Part shown: piece after piece, positions 55,489 through 64,000 of the stretch
Layout: each line of letters opens with the position of its first letter
Numbering within the stretch: position 1 is the stretch's first letter
Assembly (NCBI GenBank): GCA_019802505.1
Contig: JAFMOC010000269.1
Span: 62,001-126,000, forward strand
Source of the DNA: Corydoras sp. C115
Taxonomy: Eukaryota > Chordata > Actinopteri > Siluriformes > Callichthyidae
Reading direction: 5' to 3'
Length of the DNA stretch: 64,000 bases
The notes under the pieces: model-generated
The model's input: only the letters and a program-made list of their open reading frames with translations
What the model was told of the DNA's origin: nothing
Databases searched by the model: none
Program-made: the position numbers and the translations under genes

Positions 55489-57213
55489 GACTCTCAGAAT
55501 TCTGGAGTTAAAGCACAATGCAGTGCACTTTCACAATGCAGTGCACAACAAAAAACAGTTTATTCATTTTGACTGTTATCCTGCACAAGGCCGTGGGGCG
55601 ATGAATCCTATCCCAGCTCTCATTAAACTGAAGGAGGAGAAACTTCGTGGACCTGTTCCCAGTCTAGGTGAGATTATTACCCGTGATACCACCACAAACC
55701 ACACACACATACACCATTCAACAGACTGATCCTGTCAAATGCTACATGATATTTAATAATCAACTCTCAATAAACTGGAAAATAATATTTTTTTATATTT
55801 ATAACAATACTATTTTATATTGTTGGTAGTTGAAATTATTTTGTTGTATTCTTTAAATGTTTAAATACTGAATGAGTTGTGTGTTTTTAAAGTTGTAATG
55901 AAAAACTTTTACCAATTTTTCTCTGAACAGAAGCTGCACCCTTCAGGACCTCCTTGCACAAGCATTCTCACAAGGACATTACCAAGAAGGAAATTCCTAA
56001 CTGCTCAAGTTGTGGAAAAACGTTCACTAAAATGACTTATCTCAAACAACATCAGTGTATTTACATCAAAGAGAAAATGTTATCTTGCTCACAGTGTGGA
56101 AAAATATTTGCTTATCAGAGCCAACTAAAAATACACCAGCGCAGTCATACAGGAGAGAAACCATATTCCTGTTCACAGTGTGGAAAGAGTTTTACTGAGC
56201 AGAGTACTCTTACACAACATCAGCGCATTCACACAGGAGAGAAACCGTACTCCTGTTTACAATGTGGAAAGAGTTTTAATGGTAAAAGTGAATTAACAAG
56301 ACATCAGCGCATTCACACAGGAGAGAAACCATATTCCTGCTCACAATGTGGTAACAGTTTTACTGAGCGAAGTACTCTAAAAAAACATCAGCGCATTCAC
56401 ACGGGAGAGAAACCATATTCCTGCTCACAGTGTGGAAAAAGTTTTACTTATCAGAGTGCTTTTAAAAGCCACCAGCGCATTCACACGGGAGAGAAACCGT
56501 ATTCCTGTTCACACTGTGGGAAAAGTTTTTCCGAGCAGACTACTCTAAATAATCACCAACGTCTTCACACAGGAGAGAAACCATTTTCCTGTGCACAGTG
56601 TGGAAAATGTTTTACTAATAGGAGTGATCTTAAAAATCATCAGCGCATTCACACAGGAGAGAAACCATATTTTTGCTCACAGTGTGGAAAGAGTTTTTCT
56701 CTCAAGGGAACTCTAAAAAATCACCAGCGCATTCACACCGGTGAGAAACCATATTTCTGTTCACAGTGTGGAAAGAGTTTTTCTGACGAGAGTCATCTTA
56801 AAAAACACCAGCATATTCATACAGGAGAGAAACCTTATTCCTGCTCACTGTGTGGAAAGAGTTTTTCTGACCAGAATCATTTAAAAAAACATCAGCATGT
56901 TCACACAGGAGAGAAACCTTATATTTGCTCACAGTGTGGGAAGAGTTTTACTTTCAAAAAAATTCTAACAAACCACCAGCGCATTCACACAGGAGAGAAA
57001 CCATACTCCTGCTCACTGTGTGGAAAGAGTTTTACTCAACAGTGTCATTTAAAAAGACACCAGCGTATTCACACAGGAGAGAAACCATTCTGCTGCTCAC
57101 TGTGTGGAAAGAGTTTTGCGCAGCAAAGTTATCTAAAAAAACACCAGCGCATTCACACAGAAGAGAAACCACTTTTCTGCAATGATCACAGTAAGAAAGG
57201 AGCTTTAGTTTAA
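55489..57213 (+). CDS. C2H2 zinc-finger protein, two visible exons, about 14 fingers
   Basis: An upstream exon (about 55489-55667, first in-frame ATG at 55600) ends CCCAGTCTAG before GTGAGA. The last exon starts at 55931 after TCTGAACAG. Joining them keeps phase (one base plus two bases make a Glu codon) and gives MNPIPALIKLKEEKL at the N-terminus. The long exon has one degenerate finger (CSSCGKTF..HQCIY) and 13 regular Kruppel fingers with HTGEKPYSC linkers, ending FCNDHSKKGALV. Contact residues vary widely (STLTQ, SELTR, NHLKK). It is a likely DNA-binding regulator. AATAAA at 57281 is a fitting polyadenylation signal. No KRAB box was found. Confidence 0.9.
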
Positions 57214-57280
57214 TAATCCTTTTAATTCAAACCTGAATCTGTAACCCTGCACTCAGAGCAGGAATTACATTGAATCTCAA

Positions 57281-57286
57281 AATAAA
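57281..57286 (+). terminator. Polyadenylation signal of the zinc-finger gene
   Basis: AATAAA lies 68 bp after the stop codon of the 55.5-57.2 kb gene. A second AATAAA occurs at about 57715. Confidence 0.6.
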
Positions 57287-57289
57287 AGA

Positions 57290-58190
57290 AAGTTAATTAT
57301 TTCCAACATTAACGGGATGATAACAGTGACATTTAAAGACAAGGCACCGCAGAATCAATGATTAATTCATTTTCGACTGATCTATTTATGTACTGACTTT
57401 AAACTTTATATTCTTTCCTCCATTTTACACACAAACATTTATATACACACACATTTAATTATTATTCAGTCAGTCACTGATCCCTTCATCCACCTTTTAC
57501 ATTGTTTAAAATACATGTGTTATTAGACTGTTGTAATAAATGTTTGTAGTGTTTGAATGGTATTTAAAAAAGTAGTAAAATGTATTGTAAGTGTAACATG
57601 TATTGTCATTCATATGGATGTAAAGTATGATGAAATACTCATGTAGTGAATAATTAGTTATACTGTATTATTGTTAGTGTTATTATTTTAGATGAAAACT
57701 GAAACTGTGAGAGAAATAAATCATGTATTAAAGCAATAAGGCACAAAGGGTGTGCATTATTATAAATTTATTACAGGAAAGAGGTGTTATTAGGCCCGAC
57801 ACGAAGCATTGATAAAATAGATACAAATACACTATAATAAAAAAAAAAGTTTTCATTTATAAATGTGTTTAATGAAAGCAACCTGGTCTTCTGTGATATA
57901 ACCTGCTGAGTAACAGGATTCAGGTTTGTCTAACAAACAATCGCTGTCATCTAGTGGCCAAATCACAGAAGACAGTTTATAATCAGTGTAACAGGTTTAG
58001 TGCTGATCTCTGTTTATATTAATCTGTATTTTATTATTTAAATTAATGTATTGTATATCACACAGTGATATGAATGTGAAGCTCAGAGGGGTGTGGTATT
58101 GTTAATGACAGCTGGACAAACGGCTCAGCTAATCAGATTTAAGGAACGAAACTATACATTTTATAATTGATATTAGATATTCATGGTATG
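57290..58190. other. 3' flank of the zinc-finger gene
   Basis: AT-rich; no coding frame or identified repeat. Confidence 0.5.
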
Positions 58191-58191
58191 C

Positions 58192-58270
58192 CCAGTGATG
58201 AATTGGCCCCCTGTCCTGTGTGTATCTGTCCAGCACCTGACACATTCTCCCCTGGATGAGCATGGGATTT
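58192..58270 (+). mobile_element. LINE/SINE tail fragment
   Basis: GCCCAGTGATGAATTGGCCC to CCTGGATGAGCATGGG is a diverged copy of the 53500-53570 block, cut off before its repeat tail. Confidence 0.65.
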
Positions 58271-58984
58271 TTTTTTTTTTAAAGTGATCAAAAATGAAAC
58301 ATTCAAAAATTTGATTGTCAAATGAATCATTAGTTTATAGTCTTGCTAGTGTTTATGTTCATGTTTGATCTCAGCGGTTTATTTCTTCTAAATGATGCTA
58401 TTAGAAATCATAAGGGTCTCACACTGTAAATTGATGAGTCTTTTTTGTGAGCTATTAATCAAGCAGTTTATGTAAAACTTAATAACCCTAATGATAAAAA
58501 AAAATCCCACTGTTACTATCTTCCAGAACATATAGTTTAAAACACTCTGAGCTGTAGAACATGACACTCTACTTATTTGATCAAAAGACACAGTTCAGGA
58601 ACATGTATTCATTGAAAAAGCATGCTTCTGTGTCAGACTGGTACATTAAAGGAAAAAAAGATGACATTTAATTTTAAAATGTTTTTAACTGAAAAGACTT
58701 ATATTAAAAAAACAATATAAATCTAAACATAACATCAGAAATGCAAATTATTTGGAAAAATGAACAACATGCATAATTAAGCTGAGGTAAATGTGCTGAA
58801 TGTGCAATGTACATGATGTTGAAAGATTTGTTTTCACATGAAGCACAATATAACACTATGGATTAATGTGTGTGCATATGATCCATCAGTACAGCACATA
58901 ATGGGACGTCGAAAGAAAGGTTCGATTCATGCAAAACCCGCATCTAAAATCTATGCAAATTGAATCCTGGGCATTTTGGACAAT

Positions 58985-59100
58985 TTAATTAATTTTTTTC
59001 TCCTGCGTGAGTGCAGTGGTGTTGTTTAAAACCTTCTGTACAGCAAAATGGAAACTAAAATACAGTTTCTGCTGTGTGAATGCGCTGGTGTCGTTGGAGA
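58985..59100 (-). pseudogene. C2H2 zinc-finger remnant
   Basis: The minus strand reads LQRHQRIHTAETVF, a stop, and then FKQHHCTHAGEK, i.e. parts of two Kruppel fingers with a decayed linker. It is a leftover of a third member of the cluster, oriented like the 52-kb gene. Confidence 0.75.
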
Positions 59101-59805
59101 CCTTCACTCCTTCACTCTCTTTTTAAGTCCACTTCTGAGCCCTGAACTGATGGTCTCCCTCCAAGGACTGTGGACCTTGAGCTTTGTCCTGCCGTATCAG
59201 AACTGTCTCTTCTTAGCCACCTTCGCACCAAGAACCATCAGGGAACAGTCCCCCCTACTGCCCCAGGACCACTACAGAGCACTATCCACTATCCACTACA
59301 GAGCACTAACCCTAACCCTCTGTTTTCCAAATAAACTCATGAAATTGAACTTTTATCCAGACTTTGCCTCTGTGTGTACATCTGCTTGCCTCCATCCAAC
59401 GTAAGGGAGCGAAACGGCCATTTTTCTAAAAGGCATAAATACAGAATAACTAAATGTCAATATACATTCATAAATCATTAAACAGATAGCAGAGATGAAA
59501 AGAAATGCAATTAAAACTAATTTAATAATAACAAATACAATGATAATGCTACATTATTAGAATCAAATAATAAAACTTAACTTCAAGACTGAACTAAATT
59601 TAAAAAAGGCTGCTTAATTTTCTGAAATCTGTCCACAGATGCATTAAGAGTGTGTACAATCTTTTCTAGCTTAATATGAAGCAAGACTTCTCTAACCCAG
59701 TGAGACATCCCTCCATTTGAGTAAAATGAGTTCCTCCCTTAAGTTCTTTTGTTGGTGTTAAGGAGCAGGTTATTATTGGTACACCACCTAAATGCAGAGT
59801 ACAAA
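59101..59805. other. Unassigned sequence
   Basis: A 118-residue frame at 59048-59404 has no recognisable motif and starts inside the zinc-finger remnant on the other strand, so it is not called. The rest is AT-rich. Confidence 0.45.
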
Positions 59806-59815
59806 ATCACATCCA

Positions 59816-59965
59816 GTTCACACGATAAAAAAGACAGAGGATAAGGGACCTCCCACTGAGCCTCAGGCTTCCCAAGGTTTCTTCCACCACCAGGGAGCTA
59901 TTCCTTGCCACTGTTGCTTCGGCTTCTCTCTGGGGTTCAGGCTGCTTAAAGACAATGTATAAAAA
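59816..59965. repeat. Dispersed teleost repeat (CTTGCCACTGTTGC block)
   Basis: AAGGTTTCTTCCACCACCAG and GGAGCTATTCCTTGCCACTG match, from memory, a motif found in many fish repeats. Boundaries and family were not determined. Confidence 0.45.
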
Positions 59966-60065
59966 TTGAATTGTAAAAAAGATAATTGTCAAAATAGCAA
60001 ACTTGAATTTAAAACTTGAACAAGTCAGGTCTCATTACTAATGCAGCTTTCTAATCAGAATCCAT

Positions 60066-60216
60066 TTTTTGGGACTGTGGGAGGAAACCAAAGAATCTGT
60101 AGGAAATCCATGCAGACACAGGGAGAACATGCAAACTCCACCCAGATCGGGATTCAACCCTGGATCCCCAGTGATGAGAGGAGAACATGCTGACCACTAA
60201 ACCACCGCGCCGACAT
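60066..60216 (-). mobile_element. tRNA-derived SINE (V-SINE/DANA-like)
   Basis: Minus strand: GGCGCGGTGGTTTAGTGGTC (A-box region), GGTTGAATCCC (B-box region), then GGAGTTTGCATGTTCTCCCT and TTTGGTTTCCTCCCACAGTC, the conserved body of fish V-SINEs such as DANA. It is a polymerase III-type retrotransposed sequence, now diverged. Confidence 0.8.
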
Positions 60217-60654
60217 TCTTTGATCCAATTTTGTCTCCTATAGAAACATGAAACACATTAACATTTTAATAATTTTCTTTTAGTGAACATGATTTACATA
60301 TTTAGCGTTAATGAAGACAGTGTTTTTTCTTATTTGACTCTTGTAGGGTTTCAAATTAAGGATCCAGTATCGTAGAAGTTTGCAGACTGAAAAATCAGTA
60401 CTTTTCAGTCCAAGTGGAATCGTTTTTATTGGACAGAATGTTCGTTAGAGTTTATATATCAGTTACAGATGATTAAACCTTGCACAGATCACTCTTCTTC
60501 AGAGATAAACCGGCGGTAAAATCACTGTGAACATTATTAACCACAACGCCATTTTGAGCCAATTCATTTACTAACTTTGTTTATTTTACAAAAAACACAA
60601 CTGCTTTGTTTCTTCTTAATGCTGATAGAATATTTTAAGGAGCTTTTTATTTTT

Positions 60655-60710
60655 CGGCAGTGGATGGGCATGTGGAACCCCCCTGCGACCCTAATAAAGC
60701 AGAAGATAAT
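60655..60710 (+). mobile_element. LINE/SINE tail fragment
   Basis: CAGTGGATGGGCATGTGGAA and GCGACCCTAATAAAGCAGAA are the end of the 53.5-kb tail family. Confidence 0.55.
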
Positions 60711-60906
60711 TTCTGGGATCTTTTACGTCGTTTTACTTTATTATATTAATATTTATAAAATGAACTGAAAAAAGATTTCTTCTCTGATTTAGTCATTAGT
60801 TAAGTTTTATTTGATTGATTTACATTATTTGTCTGGATGATGATGATGATGACGATGACAGGAGTGACATGGTGATTGATCTTTTATTTTCAGTGCTGTG
60901 CTGGGC

Positions 60907-62489
60907 TCAAATACTTCTTCTGTCCTTCCTGCTGGGATCAGGTTCTTCATCACTGCTCTTATTATTTTGAAACCTTCTGTAAGTGGCAGTGCTGCTGCTG
61001 GGGTCCTCACTTCTGCTGGTTCTCGTCCTGGAACTTCTATTTGAGTCCTCGGTGTCCATCTTCCTCCTCTTGCTTGCAGTGCTGCTGCTGGGCTCCTCAT
61101 CACTACTGCTTCTTTCCTTTCTCTTGGATCCACACTTAACCTCACTGCTGCTCGGATCATCAGCTTTGTCCTGTCGCCTCCTCTTGAAGCGTAAGCTGCT
61201 GCTGGGCTCCTCATCACTGCTGCTCCTCCTCATCTTTTTGGCCCCACATTTTTGCTCACTGCTGAAGACGTCCTCGGTAGACAATTTCCTCCTTCTGCTA
61301 GCAGTGCTGGTGCTGGGCTCCTCATCACTACTGCTCCTCCTCATCCTCTGGGAGTCAGGATAATCGTTGATTTCACAATCGTTATGGTCCAGCTCTATTT
61401 CATTAGCGGTATCATTTTCTATTGGCCCTTCTTGCTCACTGCTGCTCCTCCTGGAGCCCCCCTGTTGGAGGGCCTCCTCCGGTGCATTAATAGGAGCATT
61501 AGAAGGACCTTCTCCTAGATCATCCTCATTCGTCACAGACTCATTCTCACCGTCAGTCGCAATAAGTTGATAAAATAGAGGACTCTTGGCTTCACCAGAA
61601 GCATTAAATGTGACTCCCCATATATTTACATCTGAAAGTTTAGTTCCATTTGGAGCAGCTCGAGCTCCATTTGCAATCTCCAGTAAAATATCTAATACCT
61701 CCATCACCCTGTTCAAATCTTCTCCTTGATCAAGCCTGATATTAAACATTTTTTCAGAGGACCTATACAGGATTGAATACTGACTCACTTCCACAGGCTG
61801 CTGGAAATTTACATCACCATGTTCTCCAGGATCCTCATTCCTCTCCTGATCCCACTGCTCGTGATCCCACTGCTCCTGATCTCTCTCCTCCTGATCCCAC
61901 TGCTCCTGATCCCTCTCCTCCTGATCCCACTGCTCCTGATCCCTCTCCTCCTGATCCCTCTCCTCCTGATCCCTCTCCTCCTGATCCCTCTCCTGATCCC
62001 TCTCCTCCTGATCCCTCTCCTGATCCTTCTCCTCCTGATCCCTCTCCTCCTGATCCCTCTCCTCCTGATCCCTGTCCTGATCCCTCTCCTCCTGATCCCT
62101 CCCCTGATCCCTCTCCTCCTGATCCCTCTCCTGATCCCTCTCCTCCTGATCCCTCTCCTCCTGATCCCTCTCCTCCTGATCCCTCCCCTGATCCCTCTCC
62201 TCCTGATCCCTCCCCTGATCCCTCTCCTGATCCCTCTCCTGATCCCTCTCCTCCTGATCCCAGTCTTCCTGATCCCTCTCCTCCTGATCCCACTCTTCCT
62301 GATCCCAGTTCTCCTGTAGGGGTCCTTCAATTATCACTATTTGGGCTGGTTCGTTATTTGGGTCAACATCATTCAGGTTCATATCTGCCTGAGCAGCAAG
62401 GACTTCAGGATTTTGGACTCTTGCTGGAGCTTCAGCAGCTGCTTCCAGTGGTTCTTGTTGGTGAACACATTGAACATTAGGTCCACACT
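60907..62489 (-). CDS. Low-complexity acidic/basic protein with Asp-Gln-Glu-Glu-Arg array; last exon(s)
   Basis: The open frame runs from an acceptor (CTATTTTAG, exon start 62489) through an in-frame ATG at 62382 (491 residues from there) to TGA at 60907. Order: Glu/Ala-rich leader; a 160-residue array of DQEER and DQER units; a non-repetitive segment (QYSILYRSSEKMFNIRLDQG, DLNRVMEVLDILLEIA, SDVNIWGVTFNASG) that looks like a folded domain of about 80 residues that I cannot name; then a tail with four or five RRSSSDEEPSSS-type repeats and Lys/Arg clusters resembling nuclear-localisation signals. AATAAA on the minus strand at 60888-60883 follows the stop. Earlier exons lie further up the minus strand and were not found. 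Confidence 0.65.
61840..62320 (-). repeat. In-frame 12/15-bp coding minisatellite
   Basis: Units GATCAGGAGGAGAGG (15 bp) and GATCAGGAGAGG (12 bp) on the minus strand encode DQEER and DQER. Unit lengths are all multiples of three, so expansion keeps the frame, and this also opens long spurious frames on the other strand and phases. Confidence 0.92.
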
Positions 62490-63050
62490 CTAAAATAGCA
62501 AATTCATAAAGAACAGTTCAGATATGAAAATCGATGGTTTTGTATGTATAATTTAAAGATAATTTAAACCATGTAATTTGTGTAAACCTGGGCAGTGGTT
62601 CTGATTCATGTTATCACCCGAAAAAGTGATCTTCACTAAACACACTATTTTTAATCACACTGACCAGATTAACACTCATCCTCAGGTGTGTTCAGTCTGA
62701 CCCTTTGGAATGTTTGAAATCCATTGCCTAGTAAGCAACAATCCATTTCTTGTGCTAATGGTGATGTCACAATGGCCTCCATGGTGATACAAATTACATT
62801 AAACCCCTAATGTGTTTGTACAAAAATAAAAACATGATTTAAAGTAAATGTTCACTTTATTTAACATCTATACAAGTTTGAAGAATATGTATTTACTTTT
62901 TCTGGTCCCCAATGCCCTAAAATAAGTTCATAAATAAATGCAAATAAAAATCTAGTCACCCATAGCAACAGTTATAGCACCGAAAAAATCAGAGGTACGG
63001 AAGCACCTGGGTGTGAATTTGTGTAATTCTTTGTAGTTTACTTATTGGAC
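62490..63050. other. Upstream intron/flank of the low-complexity gene
   Basis: AT-rich with no exon that I can support. Confidence 0.4.
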
Positions 63051-63200
63051 TTAGATTTAGACAAGCTTTATTGTCATTCCTGATATACAAGTGTACATTA
63101 GTGTATATTAGTAGTTTATTATATATATTTTATTATATTAGTAGTTTAGCCCACTACATACACACATAGCTACATTTTGGTTTCATTCAAATTGCCATAT
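63051..63200. repeat. Dispersed repeat containing CTTTATTGTCATTC
   Basis: AGACAAGCTTTATTGTCATTCC followed by ATACAAGTGTACATTAGTG resembles a terminal segment common in fish MITE/SINE copies. Family and ends were not determined. Confidence 0.35.
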
Positions 63201-64000
63201 TTTATACATGGAGGATAAACCCCTCCATCATGGGCTCCGTCTGATGAGGTGTGCAGCCTTTATAATCCGTATGATCAGACGCCGCAGGGAGCGAGGACAG
63301 GCACTGCGCTGCAGGAGGCGACGGCATGGCAGATCCATTACAGTATAGTTTGAATGTACTTTTAAAAGATGTGAATAAAATCCAGCTCCTGAGCTGGTGA
63401 ACTGTCGGGGCCTGCAGAGTCTTTTCTGGACGCCTAAAATATCTGAATCACAGACTGATGTTTTTATATTTTCTTCTGATTCTGATTATGAAAAAATTCA
63501 TCAGATTTTCCTTAAAAACAATTAGTTCCATTAAGCACGCCTTTTCGATGGCTTTTTAAGGTAATGCTGTAAGTCGAGTCGTATTTCTGTAAAGTACTCT
63601 CCAATCAGAGGGCGTGAACGCCGACATCACGTTGCCCTATCGAGAACTCAAAATCTGATTGGTTGAAGCAACAGGTCATTCTACACTTATTTAATGCTGC
63701 TGGGGGCAAAATATAGTCTGAAAGCGTAGACAAGAAATATTCAAAACCTGGCAACCAGTGATGCTGAAATGTGATTGATTCAATGTTTAATAAGAAAATA
63801 CACATCTAGAAGCGGGATAACCGGAGAAAGGTTTTGAAAGGAAGCAGACAGAGCATTCAGATTTTTTAATAAGTATTCATGGACAAAATATAATAATTCA
63901 CAGAGTTTTAGGCCCTGATGGCACACACTGCTGAATTGAGTAAAATGCGTTGATTGATGTCACATGGAACAGTCTCCATGGAGATAAGGTAAAGCCCAGG
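63201..64000. other. Unassigned right end of the window
   Basis: A 66-residue minus-strand frame at 63605-63805 has no supporting motif. No RNA gene or repeat structure was recognised. Confidence 0.4.

Noticed and set aside
55489..55667. KRAB domain in the upstream exon of the zinc-finger gene
   Set aside because: The peptide lacks the KRAB A-box pattern; only a short Lys/Glu/Pro-rich segment is present.
61773..62480. Plus-strand Pro/Asp/Ser-rich and Leu/Ile-rich frames over the DQEER array
   Set aside because: The repeat units are multiples of three, so all phases stay open. Only the minus-strand frame continues into non-repetitive sequence and has splice and polyadenylation signals.
63236..63300. 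CTGATGAGG near 63240 as a hammerhead
   Set aside because: No GAAA box at the required distance and no stem II could be formed.

Overview
The window looks like a repeat-dense stretch of teleost fish nuclear DNA. The pointers are spliceosomal-type introns (GT..AG), C2H2 zinc-finger genes, a tRNA-derived V-SINE/DANA-like element, a Tc1 element with long inverted ends, an RTE/Rex3-like LINE with a GATG-type tail, L1, I/Nimb-like and Tx1-like LINEs, and a Penelope-like element (PLE) with a GIY-YIG domain. No prokaryotic gene organisation is present. The species cannot be fixed from sequence alone.

Layout. 0.1-2.2 kb: the first 31 bases of U2 snRNA abut the 5' half of a Tx1-clade (Keno-like) LINE with three CCHC knuckles. 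2.25-8.0 kb: a multi-exon Mutator-like (MULE) transposase gene ending in a Ulp1-like protease plus PHD-like finger. 8.35-9.5 kb: a 180-bp satellite and a long AT palindrome. 10-31 kb: a composite repeat domain built from PLE coding remnants, hammerhead-ribozyme-like cores, TATA-bearing promoter-like segments and degenerate telomere-like CCCTAA repeats. It occurs in one orientation at 10-13.7 kb and in the other at 21.5-31 kb. Into it have jumped a 5'-truncated L1 (15-bp target duplication), a second L1, a full-length I/Nimb-like LINE nested in that second L1 (14-bp target duplication), a hAT MITE (8-bp target duplication) and a piggyBac-like MITE.

31.9-44.1 kb: two LTR-like repeats flank two direct copies of a dead MULE/Ulp1 element (minus strand). 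The copies share frameshifts, so they descend from one already-broken copy. A nearly intact 3.36-kb RTE LINE lies in an AT microsatellite of the second copy, and a local 1.2-1.3 kb tandem duplication carries a PLE fragment. 44.5-46.7 kb: an internally deleted piggyBac transposon. 47.9-48.5 kb: a roughly 140-bp minisatellite. 48.6-50.06 kb: a complete but mutated Tc1 element. 50.5-51.3 kb: remnants of uncharacterised or Myb-like reading frames.

51.8-64 kb is the gene-bearing part. It has two divergently oriented 14-finger C2H2 genes (the right one with a verifiable in-phase splice to an upstream exon), a decayed zinc-finger remnant, several SINE/LINE tails, and a minus-strand gene for an acidic/basic low-complexity protein with a long Asp-Gln-Glu-Glu-Arg array. 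The zinc-finger genes are the likeliest host genes; almost everything to their left is mobile DNA.
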